From Tatumella terrea (GTDB lineage: Bacteria > Pseudomonadota > Gammaproteobacteria > Enterobacterales > Enterobacteriaceae), in NCBI RefSeq assembly GCF_039523755.1, contig NZ_BAAAFX010000002.1, positions 310,001 through 374,000 on the forward strand: a stretch of 64,000 bases of DNA, in the 5' to 3' direction. The notes under the pieces were generated by a model that saw only the letters and a list, made by a program, of their open reading frames with translations, had not been told where the DNA came from and searched no databases. Of this stretch, positions 8,471-17,716 are shown in pieces (positions within the stretch are counted from its first letter, which is position 1; each line of letters starts with the position of its first letter). A program made the translations under genes and the position numbers.

Positions 8471-9631
8471 ATGTCAGTACTGCATAAATGGATAAAAAGC
8501 GAAGCTGCGGGCGGCGTGATACTGATTATCGCTGCCGGACTGGCGTTAATACTGGCCAACGCCGGCTGGAGTGCGGAAGGCTATCAGCGTTTCCTGCATT
8601 ATACGCCGACGGGACTGAGCAGCGGTGAGCATCCGCACGACATCCTTTTCTGGATCAATGATGCCCTGATGGCGCTGTTTTTCCTGCTGGTCGGATTAGA
8701 AGTAAAGCGGGAACTGGTGACAGGGGCGCTGGCCAGTAAACAGCAGGCACTTTTTCCGCTGATCGCGGCCCTCGGAGGCATGATTGCCCCCGCCCTGATT
8801 TTCCTGGCATTTAATGCCTCTCACCCCGATATCCGCGATGGATGGGCGATTCCGACGGCGACAGATATTGCTTTTGCATTAGGGATCCTTGCCTTGCTGG
8901 GCAGCCGTGTGCCGCCGGTATTAAAAGTTTTTCTGATGGCATTGGCGGTGATTGATGATCTGGGCGCGATCGTTATTATCGCGATATTTTACAGCAGCCA
9001 TATCGCCTGGGGCGCGATGGCGCTGGTCGTAGCGGCGGTGGCCGTATTAGCACTGATGAACAGAGCGAAGGTATCCTCACGGCTCCCTTATCTGCTGGTC
9101 GGGGCCGTGTTATGGGTTGCCGTACTGCTGTCCGGGATTCATGCCACGATTGCCGGTGTGGTTCTCGGCCTGATGATGCCGGTGAAAGGTTTATCTGAGA
9201 CGGCGGCTGCCCCCCGTTTAACCCACTCTCTGGAGCCCTGGGTCCGCTGGCTGGTATTGCCGTTATTTGCGTTCGCCAATGCCGGAGTGGTGGTGGGTGA
9301 TATTTCGCTTACTCAGGCCTTTTCTTCATTGCCGTCGGGGATTATTGCCGGTTTGCTGATTGGAAAGCCATTGGGCATCACGGTGGCGTGCTGGCTAAGT
9401 CTCCGCCTGGGATTAACCCGGTTACCGGAAAATACCGGGGTCAGGGATATCGCGGCCATCGGGGTGTTGTGTGGGATTGGCTTCACGATGTCTATCTTTA
9501 TTGCTTCTCTGGCGTATGGTCAGGAGGCGGCCTCGCTGGTCAATGAGGCCAAACTGGGTATTCTGGGCGGTTCGGTACTTTCTGCGGTTGCCGGGTATTT
9601 GTTACTGCGCCGCCGGTATACCTTGCCATAA
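8471..9631 (+). CDS. nhaA: Na+/H+ antiporter NhaA
   Basis: Inner-membrane electrogenic antiporter for sodium and pH homeostasis. The 386-residue product is close to E. coli NhaA (388), with about 12 hydrophobic segments. The key aspartates are visible in ATDIAFALG (Asp133 equivalent) and VIDDLGAIVIIAIFYS (Asp163/Asp164 equivalents). The N-terminus MSVLHKWIKSEAAGG is typical. In E. coli the LysR-type activator gene nhaR follows directly; here it is missing, so control must differ or act in trans. Confidence 0.96.
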   Translation: MSVLHKWIKSEAAGGVILIIAAGLALILANAGWSAEGYQRFLHYTPTGLSSGEHPHDILFWINDALMALFFLLVGLEVKRELVTGALASKQQALFPLIAALGGMIAPALIFLAFNASHPDIRDGWAIPTATDIAFALGILALLGSRVPPVLKVFLMALAVIDDLGAIVIIAIFYSSHIAWGAMALVVAAVAVLALMNRAKVSSRLPYLLVGAVLWVAVLLSGIHATIAGVVLGLMMPVKGLSETAAAPRLTHSLEPWVRWLVLPLFAFANAGVVVGDISLTQAFSSLPSGIIAGLLIGKPLGITVACWLSLRLGLTRLPENTGVRDIAAIGVLCGIGFTMSIFIASLAYGQEAASLVNEAKLGILGGSVLSAVAGYLLLRRRYTLP

Positions 9632-9898
9632 TCGCGGGCCGCTTTCAGTGAACCGTCAGGCTGCGGGGGTCAGAGAACCAGCCTGGCGGCATTGCGTGTG
9701 AAGATACCGGTGAGGTGCTGTGAGTCGTTCCCTGCACCGTTCACGTTGATGTTGCCAGGTACGTTAATCCCGCAATGCAACAAAGCGCTCAGGGATGATT
9801 TATGCGGGTTAAAGACCGGCGTGGCAGTTTGTCTCAGTGGTAACAGAAGAGCCGGGGGTAAAAATCACGGCAGGGAGGGGAAGCAGGAATAACGGACA
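9632..9898. other. Gap between nhaA and the rpsT terminator; nhaR absent
   Basis: This is where E. coli carries nhaR and IS1 remnants. No LysR-type gene is present. On the reverse strand a 64-codon frame with no ATG is open from 9864 to the stop at 9670. Its end reads ...GIFTRNAARLVL, which faintly resembles the C-terminal helix of amidohydrolase-like TIM-barrel proteins. It could be the tail of a lost gene, or chance. Confidence 0.4.
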
Positions 9899-9925
9899 TA
9901 AAAAAACCGGCCTGAGCCGGTTCTT
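9899..9925 (-). terminator. Rho-independent terminator of rpsT
   Basis: Read on the reverse strand, GAACCGGC and GCCGGTT pair around a short loop and a run of seven T residues follows. It lies 25 bases after the rpsT stop. Confidence 0.85.
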
Positions 9926-9949
9926 TTCAAAGCAACAACAAATCAGCGA

Positions 9950-10213
9950 TTAAGCCAGTTTGTTGATTTGTGCAGTCAGGTTTGCTTTATGACGTGCAGC
10001 TTTGTTTTTGTGGATCAGACCTTTAGCAGCCTGACGGTCCACGATTGGTTGCATTTCGTTAAATGCGTTTTGCGCAGCAGCTTTATCGCCAGCGGCGATT
10101 GCAGCGTATACTTTTTTGATGAAAGTACGCAGCATTGAGCGACGGCTTGCATTGTGCTTGCGACGTTTCTCAGATGTTACAGCGCGTTTCTTAGCTGATT
10201 TGATATTAGCCAA
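9950..10213 (-). CDS. rpsT: 30S ribosomal protein S20
   Basis: An 87-residue basic protein that binds 16S rRNA early in 30S assembly. The sequence starts ANIKSAKKRAVTSEKRRKHN after the initiator and aligns along its full length with E. coli S20. The initiation codon is TTG, as in E. coli, where the weak UUG start is used for translational autoregulation. A GGGAG Shine-Dalgarno lies 7 bases upstream of it. Monocistronic with its own promoter and terminator. Confidence 0.98.
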   Translation of the reverse strand: MANIKSAKKRAVTSEKRRKHNASRRSMLRTFIKKVYAAIAAGDKAAAQNAFNEMQPIVDRQAAKGLIHKNKAARHKANLTAQINKLA

Positions 10214-10260
10214 GGTCCAACTCCCAAATATGTTCTATATGGACAAATCAAAGGCCGAGG

Positions 10261-10289
10261 ACTATGCCTTTTGCGCCTTCTCTTGTCAA
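10261..10289 (-). promoter_or_regulatory. Sigma-70 promoter of rpsT
   Basis: On the reverse strand a perfect TTGACA (10284-10289) is followed after 17 bases by CATAGT (10261-10266). The start would fall about 40 bases before the rpsT UUG codon. Confidence 0.65.
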
Positions 10290-10473
10290 TGGATTTGTGC
10301 AAATAAGCGTCGTTTAAAAAACAACACCCGGTTACGTAATTGATGGCGCAAGATTCTACCAGCTTCCTTGTGTTGAATACAGCTTTTCGCAACAAAATTG
10401 TCGGGATTTTGCCCGGCAGGTAAGAAACATGAGGAAAAGCAGCAAAGAAGCGACGAAAGGCTACGCTAACGGG
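10290..10473. other. Divergent regulatory gap between rpsT and ribF
   Basis: No gene is visible. The stretch probably holds upstream promoter elements for rpsT (E. coli has two promoters) and ribF. It contains several A/T tracts but no clear repeat. Confidence 0.4.
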
Positions 10474-10502
10474 TTAATTTTGTACGCTGTAAAGGGTATA
10501 AT
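10474..10502 (+). promoter_or_regulatory. Sigma-70 promoter of the ribF operon
   Basis: A perfect TATAAT box (10497-10502) lies 30 bases before the ribF ATG. Its -35 partner TTAATT (10474-10479) at 17-base spacing is weak. Confidence 0.6.
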
Positions 10503-10531
10503 CCGGCGATTTCCAGCGATTTGAGTCAGCC

Positions 10532-11470
10532 ATGAAGTTTATCCGCGGTTTACATAATCTCACAAAGCAGCATCGTGGCTGCGTTTTGACTATTGGTAAT
10601 TTTGACGGTGTGCATCGCGGGCATCAGGCATTGCTGAAACAGCTTTGTGAAGAAGGCAGAAGGCGACAGCTGCCGGTGGTGGTGATGTTATTTGAACCGC
10701 AACCTCGCGAGTTTTTCACCAGCGGTAATGTGCCGCCCCGCCTGACGCGTCTGCGGGAAAAAGTGACCTATCTGGCCGCGGCCGGGGTGGACACCGTGCT
10801 CTGCGTGCGCTTCGATAGCGACTTTGCCGCACTGAATGCCGGCGATTTCATCCATGATATCCTGGTGGATAAGCTGGATGTCCGCTTTCTGGCGGTCGGT
10901 GATGACTTCCGGTTCGGCGCTGGTCGTGAAGGTGATTTCCTGTTATTACAGAACGCCGGGCGCCGTTACCACTTTGATGTGGTGAATACCCGAACCTTTT
11001 GTGAGCAGGGGACCCGAATCAGTAGCACCCGGGTCCGCCAGGCGCTGGCAGACGATGACCTTGCGGGGGCAGAACGGTTACTGGGACGGCCTTATGCCAT
11101 CAGCGGCCGGGTGGTTCATGGCGATGCGCTGGGCAGAACGCTGGGATTCCCGACGGCCAATATTCCCCTGCGACGTGCGGTCTCACCGGTCAGCGGTGTG
11201 TATGCCGTAGAGGTGCTGGGGATTGCAGAAAAACCGTACTACGGTGTGGCTAATATCGGCACACGACCGACGGTGAAAGGTATACGGCAGCAGCTGGAAG
11301 TGAACCTGCTGGACGTCAGTATGAATTTATATGGCCGCCATATCTCTGTGGTATTGCGGCATAAAATACGCAATGAGCAACGATTTGCCTCTCTTGATGA
11401 ATTAAAAGCGCAAATTGCCAAAGATGTGGTGACGGCCCGCGAATTTTTTGGGCTAAAAGCAACGGTGTAA
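10532..11470 (+). CDS. ribF: Bifunctional riboflavin kinase / FAD synthetase
   Basis: Makes FMN from riboflavin and then FAD. The 312-residue product has the N-terminal adenylyltransferase domain with the nucleotide-binding motif GNFDGVHRGH (residues 23-32) and ISSTRVRQAL near 165-175. The C-terminal kinase domain begins around residue 185 with GRVVHGDALGRTLGFPTANI. First gene of the ribF-ileS-lspA-fkpB-ispH operon, an arrangement conserved in enterobacteria; 27 bases separate it from ileS. Confidence 0.98.
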   Translation: MKFIRGLHNLTKQHRGCVLTIGNFDGVHRGHQALLKQLCEEGRRRQLPVVVMLFEPQPREFFTSGNVPPRLTRLREKVTYLAAAGVDTVLCVRFDSDFAALNAGDFIHDILVDKLDVRFLAVGDDFRFGAGREGDFLLLQNAGRRYHFDVVNTRTFCEQGTRISSTRVRQALADDDLAGAERLLGRPYAISGRVVHGDALGRTLGFPTANIPLRRAVSPVSGVYAVEVLGIAEKPYYGVANIGTRPTVKGIRQQLEVNLLDVSMNLYGRHISVVLRHKIRNEQRFASLDELKAQIAKDVVTAREFFGLKATV

Positions 11471-11497
11471 TCACCGAAATATGGAACCGAGAATCTG

Positions 11498-14314
11498 ATG
11501 AGTGACTATAAATCTACCCTGAACTTGCCGGAAACAGGCTTCCCGATGCGTGGCGACTTAGCCAAACGGGAACCTGCGATGTTGCAGCGCTGGACCACCG
11601 ATAACCTGTACGGTGCGATCCGCGCGGCTAAAAAAGGCAAAAAAACATTTATCCTGCATGATGGCCCTCCGTACGCCAACGGCAACATTCATATCGGTCA
11701 CTCAGTTAACAAGATTCTGAAAGATATTATTGTTAAATCTAAAGGTCTGTCCGGATTTGACGCGCCTTATATCCCCGGCTGGGACTGCCACGGATTACCG
11801 ATTGAGCATAAAGTCGAACAAATGATCGGCAAGCCTGGCGAAAAAGTATCTGCCGCAGAATTCCGTGCCGCGTGTCGTCAGTATGCCGCTGAGCAGGTGG
11901 AAGGGCAGAAAAAAGACTTTATCCGTCTGGGCGTACTGGGCGACTGGGATCGCCCGTACCTGACGATGGACTTCAACACCGAAGCGAATATCATCCGCGC
12001 ATTAGGTCGTATCATCGGTAATGGTCACCTGCATAAAGGGGCCAAGCCGGTTCACTGGTGCCTGGATTGTCGTTCTGCATTAGCGGAAGCTGAAGTGGAA
12101 TATTATGACAAGACATCCCTGTCTATCGATGTCATGTTCAACGCCACGCAGCCGGAGACAGTCGCCGCCGCGTTCTCCGCAGCCACTCCGTCAACGCCGG
12201 TGTCGCTGGTGATCTGGACCACCACCCCCTGGACGATGCCGTCAAACCGGGCCATCTCGGTCAACCCGGAATTTGACTACCAGCTCATCCGGACGGAAGA
12301 GAGAGCACTGATCCTGGCGAAAGATCTGGTCGACAGTGTGATGAAGCGTGCCGGTATTACCGAATGGCAGGTACTGGGTGAATGTAAAGGCAGCGCGCTG
12401 GAAATGTTACGCTTCGCGCATCCGTTCCTGGCCTTTGATGTCCCTGTTCTGCTGGGCGACCATGTCACTCTGGATGCCGGTACCGGTGCTGTCCATACTG
12501 CTCCGGGCCACGGTCCGGATGACTATGTCATCGGGCAAAAATACGGTATTGAAGCGGCTAACCCGGTCGGTCCGGATGGATGCTACTTACCAGGCACTTA
12601 CCCCGGGCTGGATGGCGTAAACGTCTTCAAAGCCAACGAAATGATCGCCGATCTGCTGCGCGAAAAAGGCGCGTTACTGCACCTGGAAAAACTGCACCAC
12701 AGTTATCCGCACTGCTGGCGTCATAAAACCCCAATCATTTTCCGTGCGACCCCGCAGTGGTTTATCAGCATGGATCAGAAAGGCTTACGTGCGCAGTCGC
12801 TGAAAGAAATTAAAGGCGTGCAGTGGATCCCGGACTGGGGTCAGGCACGTATTGAATCGATGGTGGCTAATCGTCCGGACTGGTGTATCTCGCGTCAGCG
12901 TACCTGGGGCGTGCCGATGGCTCTGTTTGTTCACAACCAGACCGAAGAGCTGCATCCGGATACCCTTAACCTGATGGAGCAGGTTGCTCTGCGGGTTGAG
13001 CAGGAAGGTATTCAGGCGTGGTGGGATCTGGACGCGAAAGAACTGCTGGGTGCAGACGCGGACAACTACACCAAGGTCCCGGATACGCTGGATGTCTGGT
13101 TTGACTCCGGATCTACCAGCTGTTCAGTGGTCGATGTGCGTCCGGAATTTAACGGGCATAGCGCAGATATCTACCTGGAAGGCTCCGACCAGCACCGTGG
13201 CTGGTTTATGTCATCGCTGATGATCTCGACGGCGATTAAAAACAAAGCCCCTTACCGTCAGGTGCTGACCCACGGATTTACCGTCGATGGTCAGGGTCGT
13301 AAGATGTCGAAGTCTATCGGTAATACCGTGAGTCCTCAGGATGTGATGAACAAACTGGGTGCCGATATTTTACGTCTGTGGGTGGCTTCAACCGACTATT
13401 CCGGGGAAATGGCCGTTTCGGATGAGATCCTGAAACGTTCGGCGGATGCTTACCGTCGTATCCGTAATACAGCCCGTTTCCTGCTGGCTAACCTGAATGG
13501 CTTTAATCCGGAGACGGATCAGGTGGCGCCGGAAGAGATGGTCGTGGTTGACCGCTGGGCGGTGGGCCGTGCGCTGGCCGCACAGCAGGATATTGTGGCC
13601 TCTTACGAAAACTATGATTTCCATGAAGTGGTTCAGCGTCTGATGCAGTTCTGTTCTGTGGAAATGGGTTCGTTCTACCTGGATGTGATTAAAGACCGTC
13701 AGTACACCGCGAAAGCTGACAGTGTGGCTCGTCGCAGTTGTCAGACCGCGCTGTGGCATATTGCTGAAGCACTGGTTCGCTGGATGGCACCGATTATGTC
13801 GTTCACTGCCGATGAAATCTGGGGACATTTATCCGGGCAACGTGATCAGTACGTGTTCACCGGGGAATGGTATCAGGGGCTGTTTGGCCTGCCTGAGAAC
13901 GAAACACTGAATGACTCGTACTGGGAACAACTGCTTAAAGTTCGTGGTGAAGTGAACAAGGTTATTGAGCAGGCGCGTTCGGACAAACGTGTCGGTGGCG
14001 CGCTGGAAGCGTCAGTGACTCTGTATGCCGATGCGGCACTGTCAGAAAAACTGACAGCGCTCGGCGATGAACTTCGTTTTGTGTTACTGACCTCGGCCGT
14101 TAAGGTCGCGCCACTGGACGCTGCGCCGGCAGATGCGGTGCAGAGCGAACACCTGAAAGGTCTGAAAATTACTCTGGCTAAAGCCGATGGTGAGAAATGC
14201 CCGCGTTGCTGGCATTACACGACGGATGTGGGTCAGAACCCTGAACATGCTGAGATCTGTGGACGCTGCTACACCAACGTCTCCGGTGAAGGTGAAGAGC
14301 GTAAGTTTGCCTGA
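11498..14314 (+). CDS. ileS: Isoleucyl-tRNA synthetase
   Basis: Class I synthetase that charges tRNA-Ile, 938 residues as in E. coli. The HIGH signature is in YANGNIHIGHSVNK (about residues 58-71) and KMSKS is in GRKMSKSIGNT (about 603-613). The editing domain (CP1) lies between them, with TTPWT near residue 245. The C-terminal zinc finger is seen as CPRCWHY and CGRCY near residues 901-926. The stop overlaps the lspA start by one base (TGATG), so translation is coupled. Confidence 0.99.
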   Translation: MSDYKSTLNLPETGFPMRGDLAKREPAMLQRWTTDNLYGAIRAAKKGKKTFILHDGPPYANGNIHIGHSVNKILKDIIVKSKGLSGFDAPYIPGWDCHGLPIEHKVEQMIGKPGEKVSAAEFRAACRQYAAEQVEGQKKDFIRLGVLGDWDRPYLTMDFNTEANIIRALGRIIGNGHLHKGAKPVHWCLDCRSALAEAEVEYYDKTSLSIDVMFNATQPETVAAAFSAATPSTPVSLVIWTTTPWTMPSNRAISVNPEFDYQLIRTEERALILAKDLVDSVMKRAGITEWQVLGECKGSALEMLRFAHPFLAFDVPVLLGDHVTLDAGTGAVHTAPGHGPDDYVIGQKYGIEAANPVGPDGCYLPGTYPGLDGVNVFKANEMIADLLREKGALLHLEKLHHSYPHCWRHKTPIIFRATPQWFISMDQKGLRAQSLKEIKGVQWIPDWGQARIESMVANRPDWCISRQRTWGVPMALFVHNQTEELHPDTLNLMEQVALRVEQEGIQAWWDLDAKELLGADADNYTKVPDTLDVWFDSGSTSCSVVDVRPEFNGHSADIYLEGSDQHRGWFMSSLMISTAIKNKAPYRQVLTHGFTVDGQGRKMSKSIGNTVSPQDVMNKLGADILRLWVASTDYSGEMAVSDEILKRSADAYRRIRNTARFLLANLNGFNPETDQVAPEEMVVVDRWAVGRALAAQQDIVASYENYDFHEVVQRLMQFCSVEMGSFYLDVIKDRQYTAKADSVARRSCQTALWHIAEALVRWMAPIMSFTADEIWGHLSGQRDQYVFTGEWYQGLFGLPENETLNDSYWEQLLKVRGEVNKVIEQARSDKRVGGALEASVTLYADAALSEKLTALGDELRFVLLTSAVKVAPLDAAPADAVQSEHLKGLKITLAKADGEKCPRCWHYTTDVGQNPEHAEICGRCYTNVSGEGEERKFA

Positions 14315-14814
14315 TGAGTAAATCGTTATGTTCAACCGGCCTGCGCTGGTTGTGGGTTATGGTGCTGGTGATAGTCGCAGACTTCGCCAGCAAACAGTGG
14401 ATTATGGCCCACATGCAATTGCATGAAACCCGGGCCCTGCTCCCTTCACTTAATCTGTTTTATGCCCATAATTACGGGGCGGCCTTTAGTTTTCTGGCCG
14501 ATAAGGGCGGCTGGCAGCGCTGGTTCTTTGCCGGTATCGCGATAGCCATCGCTATCACACTGGTGGTGATGATGTACCGTAATCGCGCCAGTCAGCGTCT
14601 GACGAATATCGCCTATGCGATGATCATCGGCGGTGCGCTGGGCAATTTACTGGATCGTTTCTGGCATGGTTTTGTGGTCGATTTTATCGATTTCTATGTC
14701 GGTGACTGGCATTTTGCGACCTTTAATATTGCGGATTGTGGGATCTGTATCGGGGCCGCGTTGGTGATCCTGGAAGGGTTTATTGCGTCCTCCCGTAAAA
14801 CGGACAAAGGGTAA
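14314..14814 (+). CDS. lspA: Prolipoprotein signal peptidase (signal peptidase II)
   Basis: Inner-membrane aspartyl protease that removes lipoprotein signal peptides after Lgt modification. 166 residues with four hydrophobic segments. The catalytic aspartates are in GNLLDRFWHG.VVDFIDFY (about residues 110-128) and FNIAD (about 140-144). The start codon overlaps the ileS stop. fkpB begins three bases after the stop. Confidence 0.98.
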   Translation: MSKSLCSTGLRWLWVMVLVIVADFASKQWIMAHMQLHETRALLPSLNLFYAHNYGAAFSFLADKGGWQRWFFAGIAIAIAITLVVMMYRNRASQRLTNIAYAMIIGGALGNLLDRFWHGFVVDFIDFYVGDWHFATFNIADCGICIGAALVILEGFIASSRKTDKG

Positions 14815-14817
14815 GCC

Positions 14818-15288
14818 ATGAGTTATCAGGTACAGCACGACAGTTCACTGTTAGTGCATTTTACCCTCACTCTGGAAGATGGCTCGCTGGCAGAGTCGAC
14901 CCGGGCCAATGGTAAGCCTGCCTTGTTTCGCTTAGGCGATGGTAGCCTGTCGCCGGCTTTCGGTCAGGCTCTATCCGGTATGACTGCCGGGGAAACCCGG
15001 CAGTTTACCCTGACGCCTGAGGATGCGTTTGGCCCTGCCAACCCTGATCTGATTCAGTACTTCTCGCGCCGGGACTTCGCCGGTGCGGCTGAACCGGAGA
15101 CTGGAACCATAATGTTGTTCACCGCCATCGATGGCAGTGAGATGCCTGGTATTATCCGTGACGTTTCCGGTGATTCGGTGACGGTAGATTTTAATCATCC
15201 GCTGGCCGGGCAGACGGTGACGTTTGCTGTGGAAGTGCTGGAGGTTGATCCGGTCCTGGAGAATGAAAATGCAGATTCTGCTCGCTAA
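14818..15288 (+). CDS. fkpB: FKBP-type peptidyl-prolyl isomerase
   Basis: Member of the SlpA class of small FKBPs (156 residues; E. coli FkpB/SlpA has 149). The start of the FKBP core is seen as VHFTLTLEDGSLAEST. The inserted-in-flap (IF) chaperone domain contains the typical TPEDAFGPANPDLIQ stretch. Role: proline isomerisation and chaperoning in the cytosol; its physiological clients are unclear. It lies between lspA and ispH, and its last 20 bases overlap the ispH start in another frame. Confidence 0.95.
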   Translation: MSYQVQHDSSLLVHFTLTLEDGSLAESTRANGKPALFRLGDGSLSPAFGQALSGMTAGETRQFTLTPEDAFGPANPDLIQYFSRRDFAGAAEPETGTIMLFTAIDGSEMPGIIRDVSGDSVTVDFNHPLAGQTVTFAVEVLEVDPVLENENADSAR

Positions 15289-16222
15289 TCCCCGTGGTTT
15301 TTGTGCCGGTGTAGACCGCGCTATCAGTATAGTGGAGCGGGCGCTGGAAATGTACGGCGCACCTATCTATGTCCGCCATGAGGTCGTGCATAACCGTTAT
15401 GTGGTCGAAAGTTTACGCGACCGTGGGGCGATTTTTATCGAAGAAATCAGTGAAGTCCCTGACGGAGCGATCCTGATCTTTTCGGCCCATGGGGTGTCGC
15501 AGGCTGTCAGGGCTGAAGCCCGTGCCCGCTCACTGACCATGTTGTTTGATGCCACCTGTCCGCTGGTCACCAAGGTGCATATGGAAGTCGCCCGGGCCAG
15601 CCGTAAGGGTGTAGAAGCGATCCTTATCGGTCATGCCGGTCACCCGGAAGTGGAAGGCACGATGGGGCAGTATAATAATCCTGAAGGTGGCATGTATCTG
15701 GTGGAATGCCCGGAAGATGTGTTCAGACTGAAGATTAAAGATGAGTCAAACCTGAGTTTTATGACTCAGACCACGCTGTCGGTGGATGACACTTCTGAGA
15801 TCATCGATGCGCTGCGTCAGCGTTTTCCGGCGATTATCGGGCCACGCAAAGATGATATCTGCTATGCGACCACCAATCGCCAGGAAGCGGTTCGTACGCT
15901 GTCTCAGCAGGCCGATGTGATTCTGGTGGTGGGTTCGCGTAACTCTTCAAACTCGAATCGGCTGGCTGAACTTGCCCGCCGGGCCGGTAAGCAGGCGTGG
16001 CTGATCGACTCCGCAGAAGATATCAGCGAAAGCTGGCTGAAAGACGCGGCTTGTATTGGTGTCACTGCCGGAGCGTCGGCTCCGGATATCCTGGTACAGC
16101 AGGTGATTAGCCGTCTGCGTGAGCTGGGCGGTGACGCCGCTATCGAATTGATTGGTCGTGAAGAAAATATCGTGTTCGAGGTTCCTAAGGAACTTCGTGT
16201 GGAAGTCAAAGAAGTCGAATAA
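15269..16222 (+). CDS. ispH: 4-hydroxy-3-methylbut-2-enyl diphosphate reductase
   Basis: Iron-sulphur enzyme that makes IPP and DMAPP in the last step of the non-mevalonate isoprenoid pathway. The ATG at 15269 gives MQILLANPRGFCAGV, the universal N-terminus with the first cluster cysteine at residue 12; an in-frame start at 15224 would add 15 atypical residues inside fkpB. Further cluster cysteines are in DATCPLV (about 96) and DICYATTNRQ (about 197). 317 residues (E. coli 316). Last gene of the ribF operon; E. coli rihC, which follows, is absent. Confidence 0.98.
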   Translation: MQILLANPRGFCAGVDRAISIVERALEMYGAPIYVRHEVVHNRYVVESLRDRGAIFIEEISEVPDGAILIFSAHGVSQAVRAEARARSLTMLFDATCPLVTKVHMEVARASRKGVEAILIGHAGHPEVEGTMGQYNNPEGGMYLVECPEDVFRLKIKDESNLSFMTQTTLSVDDTSEIIDALRQRFPAIIGPRKDDICYATTNRQEAVRTLSQQADVILVVGSRNSSNSNRLAELARRAGKQAWLIDSAEDISESWLKDAACIGVTAGASAPDILVQQVISRLRELGGDAAIELIGREENIVFEVPKELRVEVKEVE

Positions 16223-16232
16223 TCTGTCTTAT

Positions 16233-16263
16233 CCCGTAGCCGTCTGCTCAGGCTGGCTACGGG
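16233..16263 (+). terminator. Hairpin after ispH
   Basis: CCCGTAGCC pairs with GGCTACGGG (9 bp, 13-base loop) starting 10 bases after the stop. The downstream sequence CCCCGCCTTTC is not a good U tract, so this may be only a 3'-end stabiliser. Confidence 0.5.
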
Positions 16264-16445
16264 CCCCGCCTTTCTGTCCCGTGCGTTACCGGCGTCCTGC
16301 CGGGCACCGCTATTCACTCCCTATTGATTTTACTGATAAGATTATCGGTGAAACCTGAAATTCTAATGATATTTTTTTTTGCTGGTACTGGCTCTGGTGG
16401 CTGGTTACCCTGACTCCGCATGCATGTGTACAGGAATGAATAGTT

Positions 16446-17261
16446 ATGAATAATATCCGAATAGGTATTGTCGGTGCCTCCGGAAGAATGGGCCGTCAAT
16501 TAATTGAAGCCACAAAACTGACTGACGGAGCCACCCTGGGGGCTGCTGTTGTGCGTCAGGGCTCCTCTCTGGTTGGCTGCGATGCCGGTGAATTAGCCGG
16601 GAGTGGCAAAACCGGTATTCTGGTCAGCGATAATCTGGATGCGGTGAAGGATGACTTCGATGTGCTTATTGATTTTACACGCCCTGAAGCCACGGCCGGC
16701 TACCTGAAATTCTGCCAGACACACCGTAAAGCCATTGTGATAGGGACTACCGGATTTGATGACGCGGGTAAACAGGCTATCCGCGCTGCCGCAGAGTCTA
16801 TCCCGGTGGTGTTTGCCGCGAACTTCAGTGTCGGGGTCAACCTTGTGCTGAAACTGCTGGAGAAAGCCGCTAAAGTGATGGGCGAGTATAGCGATATTGA
16901 AATCACCGAAGCCCATCACCGGCATAAAGTCGATGCTCCGTCAGGAACGGCTCTGGCAATGGGGGAATCTATTGCCGATGCGATGAACTGGACACTCTCT
17001 GAACATGCCGTCTATAGCCGGGAAGGGCATACCGGCGAGCGTAAGCCCGGGACTATCGGTTTTGCGACAGTCCGTGCCGGTGATATTGTTGGTGAGCACA
17101 CGGCAATGTTTGCAGACATCGGAGAACGGGTAGAGATTACCCACAAGGCCTCCAGCCGGATGACGTTTGCAAAGGGTGCGGTAAAGGCAGCTTTGTGGTT
17201 AAACGGACATAACCATGGTTTCTATGACATGCGTGACGTGCTTTCTCTGAATGATATCTGA
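16446..17261 (+). CDS. dapB: 4-hydroxy-tetrahydrodipicolinate reductase
   Basis: Second enzyme of the lysine/diaminopimelate branch, using NAD(P)H. 271 residues (E. coli 273). The dinucleotide-binding loop GASGRMG is at residues 9-15. The catalytic His pair and substrate loop are seen in EAHHRHKVDAPSGTAL (about residues 157-172). Monocistronic, between ispH and carA as in E. coli. Confidence 0.98.
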   Translation: MNNIRIGIVGASGRMGRQLIEATKLTDGATLGAAVVRQGSSLVGCDAGELAGSGKTGILVSDNLDAVKDDFDVLIDFTRPEATAGYLKFCQTHRKAIVIGTTGFDDAGKQAIRAAAESIPVVFAANFSVGVNLVLKLLEKAAKVMGEYSDIEITEAHHRHKVDAPSGTALAMGESIADAMNWTLSEHAVYSREGHTGERKPGTIGFATVRAGDIVGEHTAMFADIGERVEITHKASSRMTFAKGAVKAALWLNGHNHGFYDMRDVLSLNDI

Positions 17262-17650
17262 TGTTTTTCGTTCAGTCTTCCTTGTTTAATTAAATGATTA
17301 TAAAGGGGATTTTATTAATATCCCCTTATGTTTGTGAAAATTGACCATTTGGTCTGGTTTTTGGTTTAAACGGTGCTTTACCTGTAATTATTGTTATTTT
17401 TATCGCCGTTTTTTTTGCGTCAGATACCTTTCTGTACACATCTTCACCGTAATTCTCTCTCCCGGGATACATTTCTTCAGGCAATCGTTTTATCCACCCT
17501 CCATACGTGCCTTTTTATCGCTGTTTTATAGTTTTTACTCCCAATGGCGTAAAAAAAACAACTTTATCCGCTTTCAGACTGGACATAAGCAAAGCTGCTC
17601 ATTAGAATGCGCCCAATTTGCCGAAAATCGAGTATTCAGCGTTTTTTGGA
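17262..17650. other. Long leader region between dapB and carA
   Basis: An 8-bp hairpin AAGGGGAT/ATCCCCTT at 17303-17327 may mark the 3' end of the dapB transcript, although it has no U tract. The rest is T-rich and corresponds in position to the E. coli carAB P1 control region (PepA, PurR, IHF, RutR). No gene is supported; a 127-codon frame at 17341-17724 is not protein-like. Confidence 0.45.
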
Positions 17651-17706
17651 TTGATTCAGGCGACACTTATGAATTAATATGCAGGTATAGTGACTATTTA
17701 TTCCCC
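17651..17706 (+). promoter_or_regulatory. carAB arginine-repressed promoter with two ARG boxes
   Basis: Two 18-bp ArgR half-operators lie 3 bases apart: 17668-17685 (TATGAATTAATATGCAGG) and 17689-17706 (AGTGACTATTTATTCCCC). Both fit the ARG box pattern, and the first shares AATTAATATGCA with the E. coli carAB P2 operator. A -35 TTGATT (17651-17656) and a -10 TTAATA (17674-17679) at 17-base spacing put the promoter inside the operator, so ArgR-arginine would block polymerase. Confidence 0.85.
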
Positions 17707-17716
17707 GGAGGAAGTT

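Noticed and set aside
9692..9892. 66-codon forward ORF after nhaA
   Set aside because: No NhaR or other similarity; it overlaps the competing reverse-strand frame and runs toward the rpsT terminator.
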